A stretch of 64,000 nt of DNA from Hyphomicrobiales bacterium (GTDB taxonomy: Bacteria; Pseudomonadota; Alphaproteobacteria; Rhizobiales; JACESI01). The notes under the pieces are model-generated. The model made no database searches. It was not told the origin of the DNA and saw nothing but the letters and a program-made list of their open reading frames with translations. The stretch spans positions 17,189 through 81,188 of the forward strand of contig JACESI010000012.1 of NCBI GenBank assembly GCA_013911885.1. The letters run 5' to 3'. Shown one piece after another: positions 48,084 to 57,028 of this stretch (position 1 is the stretch's first letter; every line of letters starts with the position of its first letter). The position numbers were made by a program, and so were the translations under genes.

Positions 48084-48843
48084 TTCCGGCTTCGGCGGCC
48101 TGTCCGTGCTGCGTCATGTTCTGCACGCCTTCCCGCAGGCGGATCACCTCTATGTTGCCGATGACCTGGTCTTCCCGATCGGCGAATGGCAGGATGCACC
48201 GCTTATTGATCATTGTGTTGCAACGATCGGCGCACTGATTGCCCTACACGATCCCCGGCTTGTGGTCATTGCCTGCAACACCGCATCAACGCTGATCTTG
48301 CCGCCGCTGCGCGCAGCCTTTGATCTTCCCTTTGTCGGCACGGTTCCGGCCATCAAGCCGGCGGCGAGCGAGACGGAAACCGGCATGGTGAGCGTTCTGG
48401 CAACCCCTGGCACCGTCAGGCGCGACTATACCCGCGCGCTGATGCAGGATTTTGCGAGCCATTGCGACGTAACACTGGTCGGCGCGCGCGGGCTTGCGGT
48501 TCTGGCGGAAGCCTATCTCAGGGGTGGTCGGGTGGATGAAGCTGCGGTCGCCGCCGAAATCGCGCCTTGTTTTCAGACCAGAGGCGACAGCCGCACGGAT
48601 GTCATTGTGCTTGCCTGCACGCATTACCCGCTGCTATTGCCGGTTTTGAAAGCGGTGGCGCCGTGGCCCGTCAAATGGATCGATCCGGCACCGGCAATTG
48701 CGCGGCGCGTGCAATCGCTTATGCCGCATCTGGAAGGTGGCACAGGTCAGCGCCGGTTCATCATGACATCCGGCGCGGAGTTTCCCGCAAAAGCTGCCCA
48801 AATTGTAGCGATTCCCACCCTTGTTGACCCCGGGCTTGGTTGA
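48058..48843 (+). CDS. murI: Glutamate racemase
   Basis: A 261-residue cytoplasmic enzyme supplying D-glutamate for peptidoglycan. The catalytic Cys residues are in VVIACNTAS and VLACTHYPLLL, and the N-terminus is YDSGFGGLSV. In-frame ATG 48058 is chosen because MKNPILTYDSG aligns with family starts; an upstream codon would add eight residues. The gene overlaps trmJ by 26 bases. No separate promoter is evident. Confidence 0.96.
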   Translation: MKNPILTYDSGFGGLSVLRHVLHAFPQADHLYVADDLVFPIGEWQDAPLIDHCVATIGALIALHDPRLVVIACNTASTLILPPLRAAFDLPFVGTVPAIKPAASETETGMVSVLATPGTVRRDYTRALMQDFASHCDVTLVGARGLAVLAEAYLRGGRVDEAAVAAEIAPCFQTRGDSRTDVIVLACTHYPLLLPVLKAVAPWPVKWIDPAPAIARRVQSLMPHLEGGTGQRRFIMTSGAEFPAKAAQIVAIPTLVDPGLG

Positions 48844-49005
48844 CATATACGGCTTCGTACAATAAAGCTCCGCCACTTGCCCGCTTGCGGGCCTGTACAT
48901 CCCCGTGAAAATTCGGCGTTGCGCGCCAGATTTTCTGTCGTCCCGTGCTCCGGCGCGAGAAGAGGAGGGCGTTGTTTTCCAAAACCGAAAACCCAAGGAA
49001 ACACG

Positions 49006-49623
49006 ATGGCTAAGCGTGAAGAAACGAAATATAAAATTGATCGCCGTATGGGCGAGAATATCTGGGGTCGCCCGAAGAGCCCGGTCAATCGACGTGAATA
49101 TGGTCCAGGTCAGCACGGTCAGCGCCGCAAGAACAAGCTTTCCGACTTCGGCCTGCAGCTGCGGGCAAAACAGAAGCTCAAAGGCTATTACGGCAACATT
49201 TCAGAAAAACAGTTCCGCCGCATTTATGGCGAAGCGGTGCGGATGAAGGGCGATACGTCCGAAAACCTCATCGGTCTGCTCGAATGCCGCCTCGATGCCA
49301 TCGTCTATCGTGCGAAATTCGTGCCGACGGTGTTTGCAGCGCGCCAGTTCGTCAACCACGGTCATGTTCTGGTCAATGGCGCGCGCGTCAATATCCCTTC
49401 TTACCGCTGCAAGATCGGCGATTTGGTTGAGGTAAAGCAGGCGTCGAAACAACTCATCATGGTCATCGAAGCGACCGGCCTTGCCGAGCGTGATGTGCCG
49501 GAATATGTCGAAACCGATCACAACAAGCTTGCCGCAACGCTGATCCGCGTGCCGAATCTTTCGGATGTTCCCTATCCGGTGATGATGGAACCAAACCTCG
49601 TCGTCGAGTTCTATTCACGCTAA
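49006..49623 (+). CDS. rpsD: 30S ribosomal protein S4
   Basis: A 205-residue primary 16S rRNA-binding protein. The N-terminal domain has [20 protein letters not shown] and the S4 RNA-binding domain has [20 protein letters not shown]. The ATG at 49006 after AAGGAAACACG gives [10 protein letters not shown]; the long in-frame upstream stretch is leader. Like most S4 of this group it lacks the N-terminal zinc Cys cluster. It is monocistronic with a terminator 23 bases after the stop. Confidence 0.99.
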   Translation: MAKREETKYKIDRRMGENIWGRPKSPVNRREYGPGQHGQRRKNKLSDFGLQLRAKQKLKGYYGNISEKQFRRIYGEAVRMKGDTSENLIGLLECRLDAIVYRAKFVPTVFAARQFVNHGHVLVNGARVNIPSYRCKIGDLVEVKQASKQLIMVIEATGLAERDVPEYVETDHNKLAATLIRVPNLSDVPYPVMMEPNLVVEFYSR

Positions 49624-49646
49624 AGCCTTGCTGCTAGATACATCAG

Positions 49647-49672
49647 AAAGCCGCCGTTTCCGGCGGCTTTTT
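49647..49672 (+). terminator. Terminator of rpsD
   Basis: AAAGCCGCCG-TTTC-CGGCGGCTTT followed by TT is a 10-base stem with tetraloop and a T-tract. Confidence 0.85.
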
Positions 49673-49713
49673 CATGTGGTCCAGACATTCCGTTGCCGCA
49701 CCTCATTGCGGAA

Positions 49714-49743
49714 ACAAAAAGACTACCCCGAAGGGTAGCCTTT
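49714..49743 (-). terminator. Terminator of the DM13-domain gene (minus strand)
   Basis: Read on the minus strand, AGGCTACCC-TTC-GGGGTAGTC is followed by TTTTTG. It lies about 33 bases after the stop of the DM13 gene. Confidence 0.75.
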
Positions 49744-49775
49744 CAGAAGTTCGAGACCTTGATCGGTCTTCTTGT

Positions 49776-50186
49776 TTATTTGATTTTAGCAACACCGAGC
49801 GGAACGTTGAACTGTTCGCACCATAAATAGACTTCATCAAATTTTGATGTGTCGATGCCTGCCGGAACGACATGTTCGGACGCGCCGGTCCAGTTTTTCT
49901 TCGGCAGATTTTTCTGGATAAACGTTCCCTTGACATATTTGCCATTGGTACCGAAAGCGAGTTTCGGATCGGGCGCGCCATCAAAAGAGAAGTCTTTGCC
50001 GAGCACGACGACCGTCTTGTCGCCTTTCTTGACGACCGAGACCGCGCCGGTGGTGATGTGATTGCTGCGGCCGGTAAACGCACCCTGACGCGTGCTGTCA
50101 GCGGCAAGAGTGGGCTGAATGCCGAGCATGGATACGGCTGCCGCAGAAAGGGTAAGGCCTGCAAATTGACGACGGGAAAGGTTCAT
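49776..50186 (-). CDS. Tat-exported DM13-domain protein
   Basis: A 136-residue protein. NLSRRQFAG with the following hydrophobic stretch is a twin-arginine signal, with cleavage expected after TLAA. The mature part (about 105 residues) is almost entirely a DM13 domain: GRSNHITTGAVSVV at the start and DEVYLWCEQFNVPLGVAKI at the end, including the conserved Cys near the C-terminus. DM13 domains are proposed to act in redox reactions through that Cys. Tat export implies folding, perhaps cofactor loading, before export. AAGGA precedes the ATG. It is monocistronic. Confidence 0.82.
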   Translation of the reverse strand: MNLSRRQFAGLTLSAAAVSMLGIQPTLAADSTRQGAFTGRSNHITTGAVSVVKKGDKTVVVLGKDFSFDGAPDPKLAFGTNGKYVKGTFIQKNLPKKNWTGASEHVVPAGIDTSKFDEVYLWCEQFNVPLGVAKIK

Positions 50187-50376
50187 GACTGGATTCCTTA
50201 TAAGCAAGATAGTGACAAAATTTTTCTAGACCGATCAGACAAAAAAACCAAGTCAACGATGCTGACATTTGTTCACGAAGCCTTGACCGAATTGTGACAT
50301 TGCATTGCAGCATGACCTGTAACAGCACAAAGGCAAAGGTGCCCCGCAAAGGCACAGGAGTGAATGTCGGGAATGG

Positions 50377-51306
50377 GTGATTGACGACTGGGGAAGCGCC
50401 TGCGAAAACGCTCTCATGGAACAGGTGATCGACATCACGGGCGAACGGGAAGCAGAGGCGGAGGCGATTTGCCATCCGATGTTCCTTGATGCGCCGTCGA
50501 ATGTCTCTTTCAAGAAAATCCGCAAACGCCTGCTCCGCCAGATGCGTCAGGCGATGGATGATTTCGCCATGGTCGATCCAAAGCCGGGCCGTGGTCAGAA
50601 ATGGCTCATATGCCTTTCTGGCGGCAAGGATTCCTACACGCTGCTTGCGCTCCTGCTTGATCTTAAATGGCGCGGCCTGCTTCCTGTGGAGCTTCTCGCC
50701 TGCAACCTCGATCAGGCACAGCCGGGCTTTCCTGCGCATGTTCTGCCGGATTTCTTTGCCCGCCATCAGATCGAAAACCGGATCGAGCGTCAGGATACCT
50801 ATTCCATCGTCAAGGAGAAGGTGCCGGAAGGGGCGACCTATTGCGCGCTCTGCTCGCGGCTCAGGCGCGGCAATCTCTATCGTATCGCGCGGGAGGAGGG
50901 CTGTCAGGCCATCGTCCTCGGCCATCACCGCGAGGATATTCTTGAAACCTTCATGCTCAATTTGCTGCATGGTGGACGACTGGCCGCCATGCCCGCGAAA
51001 CTCCTCAATGATGAGGGCGATCTTCTGGTTCTGCGCCCGCTAGCCTATGCGGCAGAAGAGGATATTGAAAAATTTTCGTCCGCCATGCGGTTCCCGATCA
51101 TCCCGTGCGACCTTTGCGGTTCACAGGACGGGCTTCAGCGCAATGTCATGAAACAGATGCTGGCCGATATAGAAAACCGGATGCCGGGACGCAAGGATGT
51201 CATGATCCGCGCGCTCACCAATGTCCGCCCGTCGCACCTTCTGGATCGGGGTCTTTTCGATTTCAATGGGCTTGGTGCCAGCCTGAGCGGTAAAGCCGCA
51301 GACTGA
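50377..51306 (+). CDS. ttcA: tRNA 2-thiocytidine biosynthesis protein TtcA
   Basis: A 309-residue PP-loop enzyme that thiolates C32 of tRNA. The PP-loop is [18 protein letters not shown]. The Fe-S ligands are in [11 protein letters not shown] and PCDLCGS. ATP and cysteine-derived sulfur are the usual co-substrates. The start is uncertain: GTG at 50377 or the ATG 13 codons later, neither with a strong ribosome-binding site. TrmJ, which modifies the same tRNA position 32, is encoded 3 kb upstream. Confidence 0.94.
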   Translation: MIDDWGSACENALMEQVIDITGEREAEAEAICHPMFLDAPSNVSFKKIRKRLLRQMRQAMDDFAMVDPKPGRGQKWLICLSGGKDSYTLLALLLDLKWRGLLPVELLACNLDQAQPGFPAHVLPDFFARHQIENRIERQDTYSIVKEKVPEGATYCALCSRLRRGNLYRIAREEGCQAIVLGHHREDILETFMLNLLHGGRLAAMPAKLLNDEGDLLVLRPLAYAAEEDIEKFSSAMRFPIIPCDLCGSQDGLQRNVMKQMLADIENRMPGRKDVMIRALTNVRPSHLLDRGLFDFNGLGASLSGKAAD

Positions 51307-51337
51307 AAAGCCCGCAGCCGGAACCGGCGCGGGCTTT
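51307..51337. terminator. Bidirectional terminator between ttcA and grxD
   Basis: AAAGCCCGC and GCGGGCTTT pair, with an additional inner stem GCCGG/CCGGC, between the two convergent genes. The A/T ends give short T-tracts on both strands. Confidence 0.75.
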
Positions 51338-51371
51338 GTCAATTCATAATCCCATTCACATCGCCCTGTGC

Positions 51372-51713
51372 TCAGGCGGTGGCGCGTCCGTGCATGGGAA
51401 CGCCCTTTTCCTCCAGATAGGTCTGAAGCTCGCCAGCCTGAAACATCTCGCGGATAATATCGCAGCCGCCGACGAATTCGCCTTTGACATAGAGCTGCGG
51501 CACCGTCGGCCAGTTCGAATACTCCTTCACACCCTGTCTCAGGTCATCATCCTCAAGCACGTTGATGCCTTTGTAGTCAGTGCCGAGATAATTCAGGATC
51601 TGCACCACCTGACCCGAAAATCCACATTGCGGAAAGTTCGGCGTGCCCTTCATGAACAGCACCATGTCCGTGCTCTTCACCTGATTGTCGATAAATTCTT
51701 TCATATCGCTCAT
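51372..51713 (-). CDS. grxD: Monothiol glutaredoxin (Grx4 family)
   Basis: A 113-residue Fe-S cluster carrier. The monothiol site is FPQCGFSGQVV, with WPTVPQLYVKGEFVGGCD following, as in the Grx4/Grx5 family. AGGAG precedes the ATG. It lies 59 bases after bolA in the same direction; Grx4 and BolA proteins form [2Fe-2S]-bridged complexes, so joint expression is meaningful. Confidence 0.97.
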   Translation of the reverse strand: MSDMKEFIDNQVKSTDMVLFMKGTPNFPQCGFSGQVVQILNYLGTDYKGINVLEDDDLRQGVKEYSNWPTVPQLYVKGEFVGGCDIIREMFQAGELQTYLEEKGVPMHGRATA

Positions 51714-51772
51714 GTCATTCTCCTGAGACGGCGCCTGCGGTTCGGTTTCATATCCGAAAGGCGTTTGATATA

Positions 51773-52006
51773 TTATTTGGGGGCGCTTGTCTGCAATGCA
51801 AGGGCGTGGAGCACGCCGCCCATATTTCCCTTCAGGGCGTCATAGACAAGCTTGTGCTGTTCGACGCGGCTTTTGCCGCGGAAACTCTCGGAGACGACAT
51901 TCGCCCGATAGTGGTCGCCGTCACCCGCGAGATCCTCGATCATCACCTCCGCGTCCGGCAGTGCTTCCTTGATCATCCGCTCGATGTCTGCCGCTGTCAT
52001 AGGCAT
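51773..52006 (-). CDS. bolA: BolA family protein
   Basis: A 77-residue protein of the BolA fold. DIERMIKEALPDAEVMIEDL and the C-terminal HKLVYDALKGNMGGVLHALAL match short BolA proteins (IbaG/YrbA-like). In this subfamily a conserved His in the VEQHKLVYDAL helix is a cluster ligand. AAGGGGA precedes the ATG. It lies 30 bases after purL and upstream of grxD. Confidence 0.94.
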   Translation of the reverse strand: MPMTAADIERMIKEALPDAEVMIEDLAGDGDHYRANVVSESFRGKSRVEQHKLVYDALKGNMGGVLHALALQTSAPK

Positions 52007-52036
52007 GTTGTTTCCCCTTCGTCCACTTCTTCCGGG

Positions 52037-54244
52037 TCAGGCTTGGCGCATATAGGCTGGAAACCAGCCCTCATAGGAATTTATCAGGCTTTGCAGCGGA
52101 ATGGGATGGCCAAAATCGAGATTGTCACCGCCGGTGCGGCCAATAAGCTCGACGCTCACGCCTGACGCCTTCGCCTCGCTGAGGATGTCATCCTTGGCAT
52201 CCAGCGCGCAAGTGATCACATAACGCGCCTGATCCTCGGAAAAAAGCTGCGTCGCAAGATCGCCGGCGATTACGAATCTGCCGCCGCGTCCGCCCTTGAT
52301 CGCCATTTCGGCAAGGGCGATGCCGAGACCACCCGAGGAGATATCATGGCAGGCTGTGAGCTTGCCGGCGCGAATGAGACCACGAACGAAATCGCCATTC
52401 TTTCTTTCAAGCGCAAGATCGACCGGCGGAGGCGGGCCGTAATCGCCGCCCGCAAGATGACGGAGCGCCAGGCTCTGGCCCATATGATGTCCGGCGCCGC
52501 CAACAACAAGTACCGCCTCATCATCCGCCTTGAAGGCGATGGTTACCATCTGATCGACATCGGGCAGAAGGCCTACCCCCGCAATCGTCGGTGTCGGCAG
52601 GATACCGACGCCATTGGTCTCGTTGTAAAGCGACACATTGCCGGACACGATCGGAAAATCGAGCGCCCGGCAGGCCTCGCCAATGCCCTTGATGGCGTGA
52701 ACGAACTGGCCCATGATCTCGGGGCGCTCCGGATTGCCGAAATTCAGATTGTCTGTCGCCGCAAGCGGTTCAGCGCCGACTGAAGTCAGATTGCGCCAGA
52801 CCTCTGCAACCGCCTGTTTGCCGCCCTCATAAGGATCGGCTTCGCAATAGACCGGGTTCACATCAGAGGAAAAGGCGAGCGCCTTCTTGCTGTCGCGCCC
52901 ATCTGATGCGGGAATGCGCACGACGCCAGCATCGCCACCCGGGCGCTGTGCGGAATTTCCCTGAATATAGGTGTCATATTGTTCATAGACCCAGCGCCGC
53001 GAGGCAAGATTGGGCGATCCGATCAACGCCATCAGAAGCGTGCCGACAGCCTGGCCTTCGGGAAGGGTGATCGCGGGCATCGGTGCCGGTTTGGCCGGTT
53101 CGACCCAGGGCCGGTTATATTCCGGTGCCTCGTCGCCCAGTTCCTTGATCGGCAGATTGGCCACTTCCTCGCCCTGATGCATCACGCGGAAACGAAGATC
53201 GTCCGTGGTCTTGCCGACAATGGCGAAATCCAGACCCCATTTCTTGAAGATCGCGGCGGCAACCGCCTCCTTTGACGGCTCCAGCACCATCAGCATGCGT
53301 TCCTGGCTTTCGGAAAGCATCATTTCATAAGCGCTCATCTGTGTCTCGCGGACCGGAACCCGGTCGAGATCAAGTGCGATGCCGAGATTGCCCTTGGCGC
53401 CCATTTCAACCGCAGAACAGGTGAGGCCCGCAGCCCCCATGTCCTGAATGGCGATCACGGCACCGGTCGCCATCAATTCGAGGCAGGCTTCGAGCAGACA
53501 TTTCTCGGTAAACGGGTCCCCGACCTGAACCGTGGGCCGCTTTTCCTCGATCTTGTCATCAAATTCCGCCGAGGCCATGGTCGCGCCGCCGACACCGTCA
53601 CGTCCGGTTTTCGCTCCGAGATAGACCACCGGAAGCCCGACACCCTTGGCTTCGGACAGAAAAATCTTGTCGGCATCGGCAAGACCCGCCGCAAAGGCAT
53701 TGACGAGAATATTGCCGTTATAGCGGGGGTGAAATTCAACTTCACCACCCACCGTCGGCACACCGAAGGAATTGCCGTATCCACCAACGCCCGCGACGAC
53801 ACCGGAGACGAGATGGCGTGTCTTCGGATGGTCCGGCGCGCCGAAGCGCAGCGCGTTCATCGCCGCAATCGGACGCGCGCCCATGGTGAACACATCGCGC
53901 AGAATGCCGCCGACACCCGTCGCAGCGCCCTGATAGGGTTCGATGAAAGACGGGTGGTTGTGACTTTCCATCTTGAACACGATCACCTGACCGTCGTCGA
54001 TATCGACCACGCCGGCATTTTCGCCCGGTCCATGGACCACGCGCGCGCCGGTTGTCGGCAATGTTTTGAGCCAGACTTTCGAGGACTTGTAAGAGCAGTG
54101 CTCGTTCCACATGGCGGAAAAAATGCCAAGCTCGGTCAGCGTCGGTTCGCGCCCAATAAGGTCGAGAATGCGCTGATATTCGTCCGGCTTAAGGCCGTGG
54201 TTCGAAATCAGCTCATCCGTGATCGGGGTGGTGTTGGAAATCAT
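52037..54244 (-). CDS. purL: Phosphoribosylformylglycinamidine synthase subunit PurL
   Basis: A 735-residue ATP-dependent synthetase subunit of the small type that works with PurS and PurQ. The catalytic His/Tyr region is [16 protein letters not shown] and the ATP-binding text [17 protein letters not shown] follows. [19 protein letters not shown] is the conserved Gly-rich segment. Its ATG shares one base with the purQ stop (TGATG), so translation is coupled. It catalyses the FGAR to FGAM step of purine synthesis. Confidence 0.98.
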   Translation of the reverse strand: MISNTTPITDELISNHGLKPDEYQRILDLIGREPTLTELGIFSAMWNEHCSYKSSKVWLKTLPTTGARVVHGPGENAGVVDIDDGQVIVFKMESHNHPSFIEPYQGAATGVGGILRDVFTMGARPIAAMNALRFGAPDHPKTRHLVSGVVAGVGGYGNSFGVPTVGGEVEFHPRYNGNILVNAFAAGLADADKIFLSEAKGVGLPVVYLGAKTGRDGVGGATMASAEFDDKIEEKRPTVQVGDPFTEKCLLEACLELMATGAVIAIQDMGAAGLTCSAVEMGAKGNLGIALDLDRVPVRETQMSAYEMMLSESQERMLMVLEPSKEAVAAAIFKKWGLDFAIVGKTTDDLRFRVMHQGEEVANLPIKELGDEAPEYNRPWVEPAKPAPMPAITLPEGQAVGTLLMALIGSPNLASRRWVYEQYDTYIQGNSAQRPGGDAGVVRIPASDGRDSKKALAFSSDVNPVYCEADPYEGGKQAVAEVWRNLTSVGAEPLAATDNLNFGNPERPEIMGQFVHAIKGIGEACRALDFPIVSGNVSLYNETNGVGILPTPTIAGVGLLPDVDQMVTIAFKADDEAVLVVGGAGHHMGQSLALRHLAGGDYGPPPPVDLALERKNGDFVRGLIRAGKLTACHDISSGGLGIALAEMAIKGGRGGRFVIAGDLATQLFSEDQARYVITCALDAKDDILSEAKASGVSVELIGRTGGDNLDFGHPIPLQSLINSYEGWFPAYMRQA

Positions 54245-54924
54245 CAGGCAACTTTGTTGAGATGCGTATCGAGGGCGCTTGCAAACAGGCCGCGACCATC
54301 GCTGCCGCCGTGAAAGGCCTCGATCAGGTTTTCGGGATGCGGCATCATGCCGAGCACGTTGCCGCGATCGTTCACAATGCCCGCAATATCGTGAATGGAG
54401 CCGTTGGGATTGGTGTCGTCGGTATAGCGGAAGACAACCTGGCCATTGCCCTCAAGGCGTGCAAGGGTTTGCGGATCGGCAAAATAATTGCCGTCATGAT
54501 GCGCGACCGGACAGCGCAATACCTGGTTCGGCTTGTAATGGTGGCTGAATGCCGTGTTCGCATTTGTGACCTGAAGCCGGACTTCACGGCAGACAAACAG
54601 CAGCGACGCATTGCGCATCAAAACGCCCGGAAGAAGTCCGGCCTCGCACAGAATCTGAAACCCGTTGCAGACGCCGAGAACCTTGACCCCGCGCTCTGCC
54701 GCCGCGCGGATCGCGTCCATGACCGGCGAGCGGGCTGCAATCGCTCCCGCGCGCAGATAATCGCCAAAGGAAAAGCCACCCGGAATGACGATGATATCGG
54801 CATCCGGTATTTCCGTCTCGGTGTGCCAGATCAGCGTCGGCGGATGGCCGGATATTTTGGTAAGCGCCGCAATCATATCGCGGTCGCGATTGAGGCCGGG
54901 AAATTGAACGACCGCTGCCTTCAT
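54244..54924 (-). CDS. purQ: Phosphoribosylformylglycinamidine synthase glutaminase subunit PurQ
   Basis: A 226-residue class I glutamine amidotransferase. The nucleophile Cys is in [10 protein letters not shown] and the His-x-Glu pair in [20 protein letters not shown] forms the oxyanion area. The start [10 protein letters not shown] at 54924 overlaps the purS stop as ATGA; the longer frame inside purS is rejected. It supplies ammonia to PurL. Confidence 0.97.
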   Translation of the reverse strand: MKAAVVQFPGLNRDRDMIAALTKISGHPPTLIWHTETEIPDADIIVIPGGFSFGDYLRAGAIAARSPVMDAIRAAAERGVKVLGVCNGFQILCEAGLLPGVLMRNASLLFVCREVRLQVTNANTAFSHHYKPNQVLRCPVAHHDGNYFADPQTLARLEGNGQVVFRYTDDTNPNGSIHDIAGIVNDRGNVLGMMPHPENLIEAFHGGSDGRGLFASALDTHLNKVA

Positions 54925-55175
54925 TCGGAAATCCATTCGATCGCGTAATTCTCGATCACGGTATTCGCAAGCAGGCTCTCGCACATTTCGGCAACAGTCT
55001 TGTCCGCTTCCGCCTTATCGGCGGAACTGATATCGATCATGAACACCTTGCCCTGTCGGACTTCATTCACAGCCTTGAAATTGAGCGATGCAAGCGCCCC
55101 TTCAATGGCTTTTCCTTGCGGATCAAGGACGCCGCTCTTCAAGGTGACGGTGACACGCGCTTTCATGTTTTTCAT
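54921..55175 (-). CDS. purS: Phosphoribosylformylglycinamidine synthase subunit PurS
   Basis: An 84-residue protein that bridges PurL and Pur[21 protein letters not shown] is the classic N-terminus and the protein ends in [10 protein letters not shown]. It is required where PurL is of the small type, as here. The start may be at the second Met, three codons later. It lies 24 bases after purC. Confidence 0.97.
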   Translation of the reverse strand: MKNMKARVTVTLKSGVLDPQGKAIEGALASLNFKAVNEVRQGKVFMIDISSADKAEADKTVAEMCESLLANTVIENYAIEWISE

Positions 55176-55199
55176 TTCTAATTCAGTAGGTTATCAACA

Positions 55200-55970
55200 T
55201 CAGTCAGATTGAACGAGGCGAGGGCCAGTGCCTTTGACCGGCTCATTTTCCATGAGAATCCCAAGCCGTTGCGCGACCTCGCGGTAAGCCTCGAGCATCC
55301 CGCCCATGTCGCGCCGGAAGCGATCCTTATCGAGCTTCTTTTTGGTCTCGGTATCCCACAACCGGCAGCTATCCGGCGAAATCTCGTCGGCAACGATGAT
55401 ACGCATCATGTCGCCTTCCCAGTGACGTCCGCATTCCATCTTGAAATCAACCAGCTGGATGCCGACACCGAGGAAGAGGCCGGACAGGAAATCGTTGACG
55501 CGGATGGCAAGCGCCATGATATCGTCGATCTCCTGCGGCGAGGCCCAGCCGAATGCGGTGATGTGTTCTTCAGACACCATCGGATCGTTAAGTTCATCGT
55601 TCTTGTAGTAGAATTCGATGATCGAGCGCGGCAGAATGGTGCCCTCATCGATGCCGAGACGGGTCGCAAGCGAACCGGCGGCGATGTTGCGTACCACGAC
55701 TTCAAGCGGAATGATCTCGACTTCCTTGATCAGCTGCTCGCGCATGTTGAGCCGCTTGATGAAGTGGGTCGGGATACCGATATTGTTGAGGTGGCCGAAA
55801 ACAAACTCGGAAATCCGGTTGTTCAGCACGCCTTTTCCGTCGACAACTTCGTGTTTCTTGTTGTTGAAGGCGGTGGCGTCATCCTTGAAGAACTGGATCA
55901 GGGTTCCTGGCTCCGGTCCTTCATAGAGGATTTTTGCCTTGCCTTCGTAAATGCGCCGGCGGCTTTTCAT
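55200..55970 (-). CDS. purC: Phosphoribosylaminoimidazole-succinocarboxamide synthase
   Basis: A 256-residue ATP-dependent ligase joining CAIR and aspartate to [25 protein letters not shown] and [18 protein letters not shown] form the ATP and substrate sites, and [14 protein letters not shown] is near the C-terminal half. I chose the Met giving [10 protein letters not shown], with AGGA 11 bases upstream; a Met four codons earlier is possible. It heads the minus-strand purC-S-Q-L-bolA-grxD run. Confidence 0.96.
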   Translation of the reverse strand: MKSRRRIYEGKAKILYEGPEPGTLIQFFKDDATAFNNKKHEVVDGKGVLNNRISEFVFGHLNNIGIPTHFIKRLNMREQLIKEVEIIPLEVVVRNIAAGSLATRLGIDEGTILPRSIIEFYYKNDELNDPMVSEEHITAFGWASPQEIDDIMALAIRVNDFLSGLFLGVGIQLVDFKMECGRHWEGDMMRIIVADEISPDSCRLWDTETKKKLDKDRFRRDMGGMLEAYREVAQRLGILMENEPVKGTGPRLVQSD

Positions 55971-56272
55971 CAGACGGGTCATCCTGTGGATAAACGGTTG
56001 ATATTCTTGTGAGGGCGGGACAGGCGAATGCAGTGAAGCCGCGCTTTTTTCCGCTCATTGTTGCAGACAACAGGTAATGCATTAGGCGGTGAGATACAAT
56101 CGCGAAAACCGGCACCACCCGGCACGGCCCGCACTTGTCGCCATTTTTTTGCATCGCGTTTTCAGGAAAAGCATCATGGTGACTTCAACAGCCTGTCGGT
56201 TGCGCCTATATTGAATTCACCGACTTCACCAACGGGGGCCCGAGAAGGCGCCATAATAGGGAATAAAAACCG
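55971..56272. other. Divergent control region between purC and the DUF1476 gene
   Basis: A 302-base gap with no supported gene. It should hold the purC promoter (minus) and the promoter for the zeta homologue (plus). No purine riboswitch or PurR-type palindrome was recognised by eye. Confidence 0.4.
56184..56212 (+). promoter_or_regulatory. Candidate promoter for the DUF1476 gene
   Basis: TTCAAC (56184-56189) and TATATT (56207-56212) are spaced 17 bases. The -10 is close to consensus, the -35 less so. It lies 61 bases before the start codon. Confidence 0.4.
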
Positions 56273-56596
56273 ATGAGTACCTTTGACAACCGCGGCGACG
56301 CATTCGAGAGTAAGTTTGCCCATGATGAGCAATTGCAATTCAAGGCAATGGCTCGGCGCAACAAGCTTCTTGGCCTGTGGGCTGCCGAAAAGATGGGGAT
56401 TGAGGGCGACGAAGCGGCGGAATATGCAAAGTCTGTTGTTCGTGCGGATTTTGATGAACCGGGCGATGAGGACGTCTTCCGCAAGATAAAAGCGGATATG
56501 GAAACCGCGAAGGCATCCGTCACGGAAGCGGATATCCGTCGCGTCATGCATGACCTGCTCATCACCGCGCAGAAGCAGATACTGACCGAAAGCTGA
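56273..56596 (+). CDS. DUF1476 protein, F1-ATPase inhibitor zeta homologue
   Basis: A 107-residue, highly charged helical protein. The N-terminus FDNRGDAFESKFAHDEQLQF and the middle RRNKLLGLWAAEKMG match DUF1476, whose Paracoccus member (zeta) blocks rotation of the F1F0-ATPase through its N-terminal region. Many Hyphomicrobiales keep this gene next to purC, where its inhibitory strength varies. No strong ribosome-binding site is seen. It is monocistronic with terminators about 100 to 160 bases downstream. Confidence 0.9.
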   Translation: MSTFDNRGDAFESKFAHDEQLQFKAMARRNKLLGLWAAEKMGIEGDEAAEYAKSVVRADFDEPGDEDVFRKIKADMETAKASVTEADIRRVMHDLLITAQKQILTES

Positions 56597-56701
56597 AGCT
56601 TATAGCCTGTAGCCCAAAGTTGAGTCAGAGTTTGAATTAATGACACGCCTTGTCAAGCATCGTCACACTTGCACCAGAGGTGCTGTTAATCGTTAATCAT
56701 G

Positions 56702-56730
56702 AACCGCCTCTTCGCAGGCGGTTTCTTTAT
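56702..56730 (+). terminator. Terminator downstream of the DUF1476 gene
   Basis: AACCGCC and GGCGGTTT pair around TCTTCGCA and are followed by CTTTATTT. It is 100 bases after the stop. Confidence 0.65.
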
Positions 56731-56752
56731 TTACCGTTCCGAGCCAAGCAAT

Positions 56753-56785
56753 AAAAAACCCGGCAATCAATTGCCGGGTTTTTTT
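56753..56785. terminator. Bidirectional terminator before the small lipoprotein gene
   Basis: AAAAAACCCGGCAA-TCAA-TTGCCGGGTTTTTTT is a textbook two-way terminator. On the minus strand it follows the lipoprotein gene stop by about 22 bases. Confidence 0.9.
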
Positions 56786-56807
56786 ATCTGTCGGGTGATG
56801 AGAAAAA

Positions 56808-56990
56808 CTAGAAGTTAAGTTCAGGTTTTCTACCAGTTTGAGTTTCGATAAGTCCAGGGCGATTTGGAATCTCACCTGGTTGTGAAAGAGTATCGATATC
56901 TATTGGCTCATCATTTCCACATGCAGAAAGGAGAAGAGATCCGACAACAGGAAGAACTGCCAAAACAACTGTTCTGTATTTTCTTCTCAT
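56808..56990 (-). CDS. Small lipoprotein (60 residues), unknown function
   Basis: The protein starts MRRKYRTVVLAVLPVVG and has lipobox LLSAC, so Cys is expected to be lipidated and the mature part is only about 35 residues. That part is acidic, then Pro-rich (NDEPIDIDTLSQPGE; PNRPGLIETQTGRKPELNF). GGAGAGAG precedes the chosen ATG; a Met seven codons upstream is less likely. It lies 38 bases after the porin gene in the same direction and ends at a two-way terminator. The region is clearly more AT-rich than its surroundings. I do not recognise a family. Confidence 0.7.
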   Translation of the reverse strand: MRRKYRTVVLAVLPVVGSLLLSACGNDEPIDIDTLSQPGEIPNRPGLIETQTGRKPELNF

Positions 56991-57028
56991 ATCTGATCTC
57001 TCTCCAATCAAGCAGGTGAATATATTGC

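Noticed and set aside
47238..51306. Possible functional operon of trmJ and ttcA, both modifying tRNA position 32
   Set aside because: murI, rpsD and a minus-strand DM13 gene with terminators lie between them, so they are not cotranscribed; the proximity may be chance.
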